From Bisporella sp. PMI_857 (taxonomy: Eukaryota; Ascomycota; Leotiomycetes; Helotiales; Helotiaceae), in the NCBI GenBank assembly GCA_021307315.1, contig JAJSPD010000093.1, positions 1 through 64,000 on the forward strand: a DNA stretch of 64,000 nt. The letters are read 5' to 3'. Shown here in pieces: positions 22,413-32,331 of the stretch (the stretch's first letter is position 1; each line of letters opens with the position of its first letter). The position numbers and the translations under genes are program-made. Under the pieces are notes generated by a model, which saw nothing but the letters and a program-made list of their open reading frames with translations, had not been told where the DNA came from and searched no databases.

Positions 22413-24899
22413 CTAATGTACCCTCTCCACAATGACCCTCTCACTCTTCCGATTTCCCCCTTCACCCACTGGACTCCTGACCGCCAATCCCACTACAACA
22501 TCGCCATCCTCCCTCCCCTTCTTCAACGCAAGGCTATTTGCCGCCGTCGCGCCTCCCCACGCTTTGGTATACTGCTCTGCATCTTTTCCGGCTGGCACTA
22601 GTGTTGGCGTGCTAGGTTTCACCGGCGCAGGTACCAACCTCTGCCTGACCAGGGGGGTTCCCGTCACCGGGCTTTCGGCACCGGCTGCTACACTACTGAG
22701 CGGGCTCACGCTGCGTTGAAGGTTCAATTGCGATGTTGGAGAAGGGAAGTTGGGGTTAGGCTTCTTTATCGAGATATTGGCGCTTGCGGTCGGTCGAGAA
22801 GAGACGGTGTTGGACTTTTTAATTGGAATGAGGAGCTGGCGTTGTTGGCGGGAGACGGAAATTTGACGCGCGATGGAGATGTCTGCTGCGGATTTCAGGC
22901 GCTCTTCTCGCTCTTCGTCATCCTCTATGGATTTTCTGGTTGGTTTAATCGGAGCTACTTTGATTTCTGCCACTGGCGAGCCAAATGCTGCGTTTGATAC
23001 CTCAGCTGGCCGCGGTAATGGACGTGATGCAGCAGATGTGGTGGCGGCCCTATTCCTTCTCGTTGCTGGAGGATCCTGGATTTGAACATGCTTCTGGGTG
23101 ACGGCAGGATTGTGTGAGGATGGAGACGAGGTAGATATGCTTGATGTGGACGTGGTGGTTGAATGTCCCTCTGACCTTCCAGAGACAGAACCATTCGATC
23201 GTGAGGAGATGGATCCAGCTGTGATTGTAGTAACTGTATGGCCATGTATTGGGACTATCATCTCCCATGCTGGCTCCTTATCCTCGAATTTGGGTTTCAA
23301 TGGCATCCGAACTTGATCATGGGCATCTTCACTGTTTTCACTAGCGTTTGAGTGCTTAGATTTGTGAGATGCGTGTGGTGATTTACTACGAGATTCTTTC
23401 GGAATCTGTGGCACAGATTTTGTTGATTTCAGATCCGGTTTTCTTTTCCCAGTAGGAGTATTTTTTGGACGTATGTCGATAGGGATATGTGGCGGTGGCT
23501 CCCTCAGATTAGCATGCATCTCGCCGTCCTCTGACATGCGAGAAAATGATGGGCGAGAGGGAGATAGCGCAGCCGGCGAGGTATTCGATCGCTGCAGAGG
23601 AGAAGGTAAGGCGTCTTGTACTGTCAAACGTGAAGGGGTTGAAGGAAACAAAGAGAAAGCTGGACTTTTTGTCGGCTGAGGTGAAGTGGCTCGCCGTGGC
23701 CTCAGTGCCTTAGCTCTTGCTTCTAGTTCTCGCTCCTACATTCATCTATTAGATCTAGTCCATGCACGTTATCAATGAGGACAAACCTTTAGGGCGAGCT
23801 CTTCGTTCACAGTCTTCAATTTATCCAGAGTAGCTTGCCGTCGAGCCAGTAGGGCTGATGAACTAGTGCCGCTAGAAGAATTTTGGAGAACACTACCAAA
23901 CATAACACTGTAGCGCTCTAATTGAGTAGTTGGTATGTCAACATCCAACAGCCCACCCTTAGAACCATACTTCTGACTTGAGACCATATTATCCTTTACT
24001 GGACCTCCATCGAGGGTAATTTCAGGTGTTCTGGGCAATCTATTGGACTGGGAGTTGAAGCTTAAAGGTGTTGTATTTGATCTGTTCATTTCTGGCTTCT
24101 TTTTTTCTGTTTTGCGCTCCGAAATAGTCCGTGTACGTCCTCGAGGTTTTGATCTCTGCTCTAGCTCCTCGAAGGTAACCTGGCCCACTTCAACGGTGAC
24201 CTGGTGCGTAGGTTCTGGTTGTAATTGATAGAACGCTTGTGGTTCACAATTCTTCTTTCCTCCACCAAACAATCCTCCCAGCATCTTCCATCTGCTGCCT
24301 TTGGGTTTAGCTGCCACCGGAGGAGTAGCCCAGCCATCCTGGGACATATCTTGCTCAGGAGATATAGTTCTATAACGTGGATCTGGCTGTGGTCGCCACG
24401 TACTAGGAGGATGAGCCGGGCTGCCCAACGCCATACCAATCTCTGCATCCTGTTGGTCTTGCATGTCCATCTTGGCCACAGGCCTCGCATCTATGGACTC
24501 AGGCGTGACTGAACGACGCAGCGGAAAAAACTCTAAGGGTGCAGGCGCGGACTTTGGGGTAACTGCTGGAGTCGGAAGTGCTCCTGGCAGTGGAAAATTG
24601 TAAAAGTTCGTGCCTTTCCCGTGAGCATTGAAGTATAGGTCATCCTTTGTTTCCCGCTTCCCAGCATTCTTCCGCATTGACGACTTTGCCGAGGGCCCGC
24701 CCGAAGTACTGGGCCTTTCTGGAAGCTCACCCCGATCGCGTGAGTAGAAATCAAACTGTCGTCTGTTTCTGTCGTTGGGCTTGGCCTGTGCATCATCTGA
24801 TACGTGTATTGGCTCAGAAGGAAGCTGGTTGTCTCGACCTTGCGAAGGCGGACCCCATTGGTTCTTGTCCGACTTAGTTCGAGTAGTTGTTTTAGTCAT
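22413..24899 (-). CDS. Ser/Pro-rich, largely disordered fungal protein of unknown function
   Basis: 811 aa from exons 24899-23787 and 23735-22413, joined through a 51 nt intron at ...ELALK/ERELEARAKALRPRR. The ATG at 24899 is used; longer forms would need a TTG start. The protein is dominated by Ser, Pro, Thr, Lys and Arg with many SP/TP sites, as expected of a phosphorylated scaffold. Conserved-looking islands are KGSRWKMLGGLFGGGKK (around residue 215), VTFEELEQRSKPRGRTRT, and TTQLERYSVMFGSVLQ followed by a heptad-like ARRQATLDKLKTVNEELALK helix that runs across the intron. No signal peptide or membrane segment is present. I have seen the ERYSVMFGSVL-type motif only in uncharacterised Pezizomycotina proteins; no function is assigned. 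Confidence 0.85.
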
Positions 24900-27577
24900 G
24901 ATGAATCCTACAGCAGACTCCAAGGATAGCTTTAGTGAGGCTGGTGAGGAGTGAAAATGGACGGTGAAGGGAAATCTGTGAAACCTGTGGCGCTGCAATT
25001 CATGCGTTTAGAAGAAGCCTCAAAGGGGTTAAGGAGCGGACAGGAATCACCAGGAAACCCTTTTAGGAAGATGAAGAGCGAAAAGAAACGAACTTCAAAG
25101 GAGTGTGAAGACAGCGGACTGCCAGAAGTTGGAAAAGACGTGAGGTGGAGGAAGGAGATTTACTTTTAAGTGTAGTCGTCCACCTCAGCCCTGCCTATCA
25201 CCCACGGCTGGAGATGCACTTGCTGCACTTGCGGCACCAATCTGGCCCCATATCTTGGGGTAGATTATTTGATTACAATGGGTAGAAGGGTCAGATCATA
25301 GGACATAGACCAGCAACTATCTTAGCTTGCTGTTGTGTCGCGGCGAGAGTTCCCGCCCCGTTGGACTTGGACCAGGTGGGCCAAATTACGGATATAGTCC
25401 AGTACTGTATGATGATGGTGATTTCAGGGCTGCGGATGGGTCTGGGTCTGCCGCATCGTTGAGCCGTGGTCTCGAAAAGGAAGATGCCGATGTGTCTGCT
25501 TGTTCTTGTCCCAACGGTAGTCGCGGAGAGACAAGCAGATCATGATGGACACTTCGCGGCTAGACTCAACTGGACTGGCCTGACGTTGAACCTTGATACA
25601 TCTGCGTATCAGACTGGGGGGTTTGCCAAGAGGAGAGTCTGTCACGAAGGAGGTTCGCTTTAATCTTAACGGAAGATCCAATGACAGGGGCCACATCAAC
25701 GACCTTGGCTGTCAAACAACAATAGCCAAAATTACCTTCATGTCAAAACCTAATGAGCGGTGTCAGAATGATGGTGTGGCTGATGCCAGCTTAACGAAAA
25801 TTGCCTCAAGTCTCTTTGGCTGGCTCGGAAGATTGGCTTGATATTGGAACCCTTTCGTGGTTTTTGTTATTATTGTTGTTCTGTAGCCGAAACAACCCCT
25901 GATATCGACATTTAATGCTGGCGTCGATCAAGGATGGGATGAAACAAACATCCCTGGCCTGGCTTGTTTTCCCGTCGTCTAGGATGTATTCCAGAAGATG
26001 AAGAAGAAGAGAACCAGCCTTCCTCTTTGGCATCTTCACGTTCTCGCTATCTCATCAGTTAACCGTGGAGACCATGGTTCGCGAATGCTTGATAAAGCCA
26101 TTCTTGCAACATGGTGCATGGGAGCCAGTTCATTGTTTCAAGTGATTATGATCTCCGAAGATATTTTGAATTGATCTTCAACATCCCGTACTCAGATTGA
26201 TTAAGAGCTAGGGCTTGGGATGCCACCAGGAGCAAATATGGAGAGAACGGCCGAAGACTGCGCCAATAGTGAATCTAAAAGCTTATCAAATCTCGCAACT
26301 ACATCGCTAGAAGTTGTAGATCATTCTATCTAGTGTCAAGCGCCAAACCGGAAGTCAAGATCCTACACATGTGCCTAAAGACAGAAAAGTAACCTGTTTC
26401 TTTGTTCCGAAAGTTGCTGCATGTGGTCGACGACGCTTGATGACTTGTGTCCTGCAAATATATGGCACTAATGTGGACAAGAGGTAAATTGTGGCTTGAA
26501 GAACTTTCAAACAAACTTCGGTACTCTTCATTTTCACAAGCAATTTCTGGACGTAAAGTTTCCGCTGAAATACCAATGGAATTCGATGATTCTGACTTGA
26601 GATTTCTACGGCGTCGAAATATCTGTTGAGCTAGAATCGATCCTATTCGGCTTCAGAACTTTCCTGCAAATCTGATCCAATCTGACATTGGTGTACCCTG
26701 CCGATCCATTGCAACTCGATTGCATATCTAGGTGGTATTCGGATTCGAAATTCGTCATCTGTATAATTTGCACCAACCCTTTCCCCGAGCTCATGGTTCT
26801 GAGATCTGCGAGTCAAGATTGTAGCAAAGATTCAGGCTAGACTCAGGTGAGAAGATGAACTCAATCTCTGACACCGGCATCAACAATGGATGCTTGGAGG
26901 ATAAATGCATAGATGCCGGAGTCGCGAGCAGGATTATATCGTAATGGACCCGAGGATATGGCCACGGTCTTGATGTATCATTGGGGCATGTCACATTGAG
27001 AGGGAAGAGTGCGAAATTATAATTATTTCAAATATTTGTGGAGAATCCGTCTTTTCAAGGTGTTCTTTACTAAAATGGAGAAATCAGACTTCAAGTTAAT
27101 GTAGCAAAAGGTTTCATACTTTGAGACAGTCACCCTATGCTCCGGCTTCTTAGGGATTTCGAAGGAAGTGAAGAGGATTGTCTTAGGATGTGATTTAACC
27201 GCCTTGACATATTCTTCATGACAAGATAAGATAGACGGAATACAGCGTATGGCTGTTTGACCGCATAGAATCCTTTGAGCGATTACTTAAACGCACATTT
27301 TCTGTGTTGTTGCAGCACATTCAATATAAAATAAGCATTTTGCTACGAACAAGCGCCTCGTCGCATGCCGACTCGACATTTGACCACAACCCCACCATAG
27401 AGGGACAAATTTAGCGTTGCCAAGTAATCACCTCTTACTTCACAGGCATTCACATCACAACTTTTTATCAAGCAACATCAAAGCATCACTGTGCCGGCAC
27501 TCAAACCGTCGCTCTACAACCTCGCACATTTGGTCTTGCAATCGAATTCTCATCCAACCACATATACATTCCTCAAG
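24900..27577. other. Long gene-poor intergenic region (2.7 kb)
   Basis: This lies between the divergent starts of the Ser/Pro-rich gene and profilin. Several frames of 60-90 codons occur on both strands (for example 25466-25841 and 26326-26994), but none has a recognisable domain or a convincing splice partner. No terminal repeats, transposase remnants or tRNA were seen. The last 200 bp is C-rich/pyrimidine-rich (27380-27570), as is common just upstream of strongly expressed fungal genes such as profilin. Confidence 0.45.
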
Positions 27578-28284
27578 ATGTCGTGGCAAGGTATGCTTAT
27601 CCACCTCCAAATTTTACCCCTCCTTTGCCCAGGCTAACTTTGCATGATAGCATATGTTGATAGCAGGTACGTTGGAGAACATTTTGTCAAAGAATCGGCA
27701 GAACAGGATCTGATGCTGATGGATATATAGCCTTGTTGGCACTGGACATGTTGATAAGGGAGCAATCGTGAGCTTAGCAGGAGACAGCGTCTGGGCTGCT
27801 ACACCCGGTTTCGATGTGGGTTCCATGTCTGCTTGGACAAAGATGTGCCGGGATGGGCAAGGTTTGAAAAAAGATGAGGCTGATTCAGAATAGGTCAAGC
27901 CGGTGGAGCTGAAGCAGATCTCTGCTGCCCTGTCTGCAGGGAAGTATGACGAGTTCTATGCCACTGGATTGCACGTTGCTGGGGAAAAGTATGTCCTCAG
28001 CCTGACAGATGGAACTCTATATGCTAGAAAGGTTCGTTCCTCCCTACATGGTCTGCATGCCACAGACTCGAGGGCTATGCCTCGGATGGACAGAAAGGAT
28101 TATCCTAAACAACACAATTATGAATACAGCTAAAATATCCCACTTGCAGGGCAGAGAAGGTGTCGCCATTGCCAAAACCACACAAGCCATTATCATCGCG
28201 CACCATGGCGAAGCATCAGTTGCCGGCAACGCAACCACCACCGTCGCAGCCCTTGCTGACTACCTCGTCAAAGCGGGTTACTAG
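27578..28284 (+). CDS. PFY1: Profilin, actin-monomer-binding protein
   Basis: Profilin binds G-actin, poly-proline and phosphoinositides and feeds formin-driven actin assembly. Five exons, 27578-27590, 27651-27666, 27731-27815, 27894-28031 and 28150-28284, encode 128 aa, the normal length. The first exon is 13 nt (MSWQ) and the second only 16 nt. Spliced, the N-terminus reads MSWQAYVDSSLVGTGHVDKG, the canonical profilin opening with the poly-proline-contacting Trp3 and Tyr6. Further signatures are SVWAATPGF, KYVLSLTDGTLYARKGREG, and the C-terminal helix ATTTVAALADYLVKAGY. The third intron uses a GTGGGT donor. The early exon positions in fungal profilins are typically crowded at the 5' end, as here. 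Confidence 0.96.
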
Positions 28285-28868
28285 GAACTTCTTGTATATG
28301 TGCAGGCTGATGGGAGGATATATCTGAGAACAAAACGTCGAGCAATGCGACATGCATGTGATAGGGGAGGACCTTCTTTGGTATTCGTAGGGCAGATACT
28401 AGAACAGTGTCTTTGAGATCACGCAGCCGTGATTTGATCTTTCGATGAATGGATACCCTTGCATGAGAGCAAGGGCGCTTTGCATGATGGATGAGTACAC
28501 GAATTTCATGAAACATACATTTTTGAGTGCGCTGTGCGTATATATTGGGTGCTGATGCGATTATGTTAAGAGACGTCCATTTCCTTTTTCGTGGAGACCG
28601 TTTGTAGATAACGGATGCAGTGACATGTCTCTTTCTCTATGTCCGAGCTCTGGAAGGAGCATCAGCTCTACTTCGCAGCTCGTGATATCTATACACTTGC
28701 CACCATCCTACCCGCCTCAAATCGCCCGTATTATACACTCTATCTGCAACCCATAACGCCACCCTTTCATATTGTCATCCATACATGCGCATTACTTCTT
28801 ATCTTACGATCACAGCCTTCGCACATGGTACAAAATCCCCAATACTTTGTCCTTCCTTTCACTCCTCT
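28285..28868. other. Convergent intergenic region
   Basis: 584 bp between the stops of profilin and Got1, presumably both 3' UTRs. A long plus-strand frame running into 29382 is the shadow of Got1 and is not a gene. Confidence 0.5.
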
Positions 28869-29519
28869 TCAGACAGGCAAATCACTTGCCCTCCCACCCA
28901 GTCCAATCCTGTCAACTAGGATCCCAATCCACGGTCCAACCACTGGGATATTCCTCGCAAACCCCGCAATTGTCCCCAGGAAATCCCCGAATAAAATGAA
29001 AATTCCATACAGCTCTACCATAAATCCGATAAGTGCCCATCTCATCAAAATTAATAAAAGGCCAAAGAAGAAAGCGGCTGTGCCTTTGAGTTTCTGGCGC
29101 CGGGCGAAAAAGGCGAGCGTCTTTGCGGGACCAATTATGATTGTGAGCCCGATGAGGAAGAGAATGTTGCCCATTGCTAGCCTGGACAATTATATGAGTA
29201 ACGGTACCAATATAGAGGGAGGTAGTATCTCGTACATAGCTCTATCGAAAAAGAGGAGCACGCCGCCTATTAGAAAGAAACCACCTATTCACGTCAGCAT
29301 ATACTTGCTGCAGGCATTTATCAAACAGCACATACCTCCAGAGCAGAACGCGACACCGATCTCTACATCACCAACACGTTAGCCAATTTCTCGAGCCAAA
29401 AACCACAAACAGTTCCGGCACAGGCTTAGGGGTTTATAACTTCCCCAGGTTCATTTTGCGAACAAGGAATTTTAGAAGAAAAACCTACTCTGCGAATCAG
29501 AGAGCCACATGGTCGGCAT
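28869..29519 (-). CDS. GOT1: Got1-like vesicle transport protein
   Basis: Small tetraspanning membrane protein of the Got1/Sft2 family, involved in ER-to-Golgi and intra-Golgi vesicle traffic. Exons 29519-29489, 29362-29336, 29284-29236 and 29181-28869 give 139 aa. Two exons are only 27 and 49 nt. Joined, the start reads MPTMWLSDSQKIGVAFC, followed by GGFFLIGGVLLFFDRAM and LAMGNILFLIGLTIIIGP, the hallmark of the family. Two further hydrophobic segments follow (GTAAFFFGLLLILMRWALIG and a final helix near residues 105-120). Starting at the second ATG (29510) would give the more usual MWL start; both are possible. Confidence 0.93.
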
Positions 29520-30775
29520 TTTGACTGTTCGTGCTCTCAAGTATTGAAGGAGGAGGGAAGACAAAAGGGTAATTGGAATGGCACGATAAGGAGAGCTGGT
29601 CAGAAACTTTTGGGACGGGATGCGATTACAGTGCAGGGGCCAGGGAATTAGCGTGGAACGGGCCTAGCCTCTTTTTGTGTGGGTGGTTAAGGAAAATTGC
29701 GTCCGGTTAGGATTTTGATCATCGTCCTCATCCTCCTCTGCGATTTCCAAACTGGATGAACACACAAACTAAAAAGCTAGTGGCGATACATGCATGGAGT
29801 TTGGTCACAAAAGAGCAATATGCACTTGAGTTCTGTTTGATAAAGAACAAACGTAAGGTAAGACTCGAGCAGAAGTGGTTGTTTGCATGCAACTGTTTCA
29901 ACCTTGGAGATCTATGCACGATCCCGAGTCCGAGGATTGCCATGACGATCAGAATTCTAGAGATTCTGATGACTGAGTTTCTATTTCCGTTGGCTCTCGG
30001 TACCCCGTCCCTGGCAGAGAATATAAGTACTATCCGATACGTTGGATGGAATGAGGATCACGATTAAGCCGGAGCGTCTCCTTGAACCATCTTTTGAAAA
30101 AAAGGTTGGTGGGTGGGAGAGGCTTGACTTTGTTGGTCTGACATTTTCTGTTGTGGTTTTACGATGTTTGTTCTAATGGCTGGATATTGTCATCTCAAGA
30201 GCTTTTACAGATTGGTTCTGTTCGTTGGTATCTCCTTTCTTTCGATGATATCGTATACTATTCACGTGTCGTATTAATGCTTGGAAGTGTAGTTTTATAG
30301 CAAGGAGATTAGGAGAGCCTTCATTCTCCATGTGTCAAAACATCTCAACATTGGGTATTCATGTTGCACTATCAACGAAATACCTTTTTGTTATGCCATA
30401 ATAAAGTGCTTTGACGTCTTCAATCGTATCCAATTCTGGAACAAAAAAATGAGATTAAGAGACATATCACATTTAAAGCGTATTCCTTATGCCAGAGCAA
30501 AGCAGCGTGATATTTATGCTCGCTATTCTATGAAGGGTAGTCCTATGATGAATATAATACTATTCCTCAGTCGGCTCAAACCTGAACCAAAACCCTTCCC
30601 TTGCAACTTCTTGAGGTGAAGTCAGCAAGTCAGCTGGTAAGACCTGGGGCAATGTTATATATACTCTTGTATGCCCTCTACTTCAAAAGAATAGGTAGCT
30701 CGTTGATGTACCGTGTCCAGCGAACAACAGCATTCTTGAATATTGAAAGTATCTAGCCATGTTTCATAACACTCT
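29520..30775. other. Intergenic, no gene recognised
   Basis: 1.26 kb upstream of GOT1 and downstream of IES6. A 103-codon plus-strand frame at 29756-30067 has no family resemblance and is treated as chance. AT-rich overall. Confidence 0.45.
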
Positions 30776-31348
30776 TCACTTCAGCACCGTATGCGCTCCC
30801 CGAGCTTCTAGATACTGCTCAGCAACACCCTGTCCCAGCGATCTGATAACCCCAAATATCTCCTTATCATGGTACCTCAACCTCGTCTTCGGATCCGTGT
30901 ATGGTGCAGCTAGTCCAGTAATATCACAATAGCGCTTCGAATGTGACAGTGAGGGAGCAGATTCGATATTGGTATATGTAGCGTTCGGGGCTGTAGAGAA
31001 TCCCGCAGTCCGCATATTCTTCTCCAGAACCAGCTTCGATAGATTCCTCGAAGCCTGCGCCAGGTTGGGCTGCAATGTAGAACTGCTAGTCGAGAAAGCT
31101 GGTGTGCTTTCTCCATCTGTAGACATGCCTGATTCATCTACGCTTGGTGTCGCAGCGCCACTGTTGTCTTGTGTTGGCATCAAAGAAGCTTCTTTTCGTA
31201 CTGCATCGCCAAGAATGGTCTTGATATTCTTGTTGCGCCTTTGGTTAGGTTTCCAATGTGGATTACGGAAAGGTTTTCGAATTGAGTGGATATCAAGCTG
31301 GTCAATGAGCGCTTGGTGAGCCTCAGCTTCAGGAGTAGGCTGAGCCAT
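30776..31348 (-). CDS. IES6: Ies6, INO80 chromatin-remodelling complex subunit
   Basis: Single-exon gene, 190 aa. The N-terminus HQALIDQLDIHSIRKPFRNP followed by NQRRNKNIKTIL matches Ies6/INO80C. A Ser/Thr-rich linker (residues 65-105) leads to a C-terminal YL1_C domain, KRYCDITGLAAPYTDPKTRL plus RYHDKEIFGVI and YLEARGAH. In INO80, Ies6 and Arp5 form a distinct module needed for nucleosome sliding, and ARP5 lies just 1 kb away on the other side of DAD4. The gene is divergent from DAD4, with 167 bp between start codons. Confidence 0.95.
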   Translation of the reverse strand: MAQPTPEAEAHQALIDQLDIHSIRKPFRNPHWKPNQRRNKNIKTILGDAVRKEASLMPTQDNSGAATPSVDESGMSTDGESTPAFSTSSSTLQPNLAQASRNLSKLVLEKNMRTAGFSTAPNATYTNIESAPSLSHSKRYCDITGLAAPYTDPKTRLRYHDKEIFGVIRSLGQGVAEQYLEARGAHTVLK

Positions 31349-31515
31349 GTTTATGCTGACGGGTGGGTTTTTGGAAGCATGTATACAGCGCGATTGTGAA
31401 GTTACCGTTGGTGTTTAAACGGGTCATGGTCACGTGTAACTGTAACCGCCAGTCAAGGACTCTTCCTTCGCGCGACAAAGACGCGTTGTCGGTCAATTTA
31501 CAAGCTGAAGATAAG
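31349..31515. promoter_or_regulatory. Compact bidirectional promoter IES6/DAD4
   Basis: Only 167 bp separates the IES6 ATG (minus) and the DAD4 ATG (plus), so both must start transcription from here or within each other's leader. It includes gtcacgtgta (31430-31439), an E-box CACGTG core. No TATA box is obvious. Confidence 0.5.
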
Positions 31516-31929
31516 ATGGTATGGAACAACATATTACTGAGAGCTCTTAATATTAACGAGAGAACAGGAAAGTCCTCATGAGCATCAGCAGAATTTACTG
31601 CTCTCCCGTATCATCACAAACGTGGTAGGTACACCAAATCCAGAACCAACCATGCATAACCTAATCCATTAGGAAAAACTCAATGAAGCTATCATGCTGC
31701 TGAACAAGAGTTTACAAGTAAGGGATATTCACACATGCATCAAATGGTTCTAACAACCCTTTAGGAAATCAATATCCAAAATATGAACGTAGAGCTTGTA
31801 GCCCAGATGTTCAAGAACTATCAATCCAACGTTCTCTTTCACTTAGAAGGTAATTTTATGCTCTGCTATATTCTTGTAAAGTGCTAAATCTTTCTCGAAG
31901 CAACGGACAGTCTCAAAGATCCATCATAG
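31516..31929 (+). CDS. DAD4: Dad4, DASH/Dam1 complex subunit, in five tiny exons
   Basis: 72 aa subunit of the DASH ring that couples kinetochores to spindle microtubules. Exons are 31516-31518 (the ATG alone), 31568-31624, 31673-31717, 31765-31849 and 31901-31929. All introns are 47-51 nt, GT-AG, with CTAA/TAAC-like branch sites. The spliced protein begins [20 protein letters not shown], continues [20 protein letters not shown] and [20 protein letters not shown], and ends [10 protein letters not shown]. It matches the length and conserved pattern of fungal Dad4 (MENPHE start, LSRI, LN, NYxxxVxFxLEAT). No exon reaches 30 codons, so simple ORF searches miss the gene. Confidence 0.93.
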
Positions 31930-32331
31930 AGCGAGGAGATGTTTGAAGCTGTCATGAGTGATGTGAGGGGTTTGGAGTTGAGGATGATCATATTTGTACT
32001 TATGGTTCTTACTGCCAGCCAATAAAATAAATTATCGCCAATGGCTTACAAGTTTGTCCTAAGTTATTCTCGTACTAAATTTGTTGAGATTTGTGAGTAA
32101 TTGTCCGGATTCTGTGACATTTATGTGTACCAACAAGTCATTGTGGTAGCCTTGTGACAGCTTCGAAAAGCTGTCAGCCTCGTCCAGATAGTAATCAAAA
32201 GTACGACAGCAATCGACTTTACAACACTTAGAAACACAATCGTTCAGCTTGATATGATTGATACACTTGTTTGAATTCTTGAATAGCCATGATATAGCCC
32301 GGCGCCTCCGAGTTTCCGCATCACAACAACA
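31930..32331. other. Intergenic between DAD4 and ARP5
   Basis: 402 bp, both flanking genes on the plus strand. It holds the DAD4 3' end and the ARP5 promoter. Nothing further recognised. Confidence 0.5.

Noticed and set aside
24900..27577. Transposon remnant in the long gap
   Set aside because: No inverted or direct terminal repeats and no transposase or reverse-transcriptase motifs could be seen.
28639..29382. 247-codon plus-strand frame
   Set aside because: It is antisense to GOT1, whose minus-strand spliced product matches a known family over its full length.
29756..30067. 103-codon plus-strand frame
   Set aside because: No domain, no splice partner and composition like surrounding AT-rich DNA.
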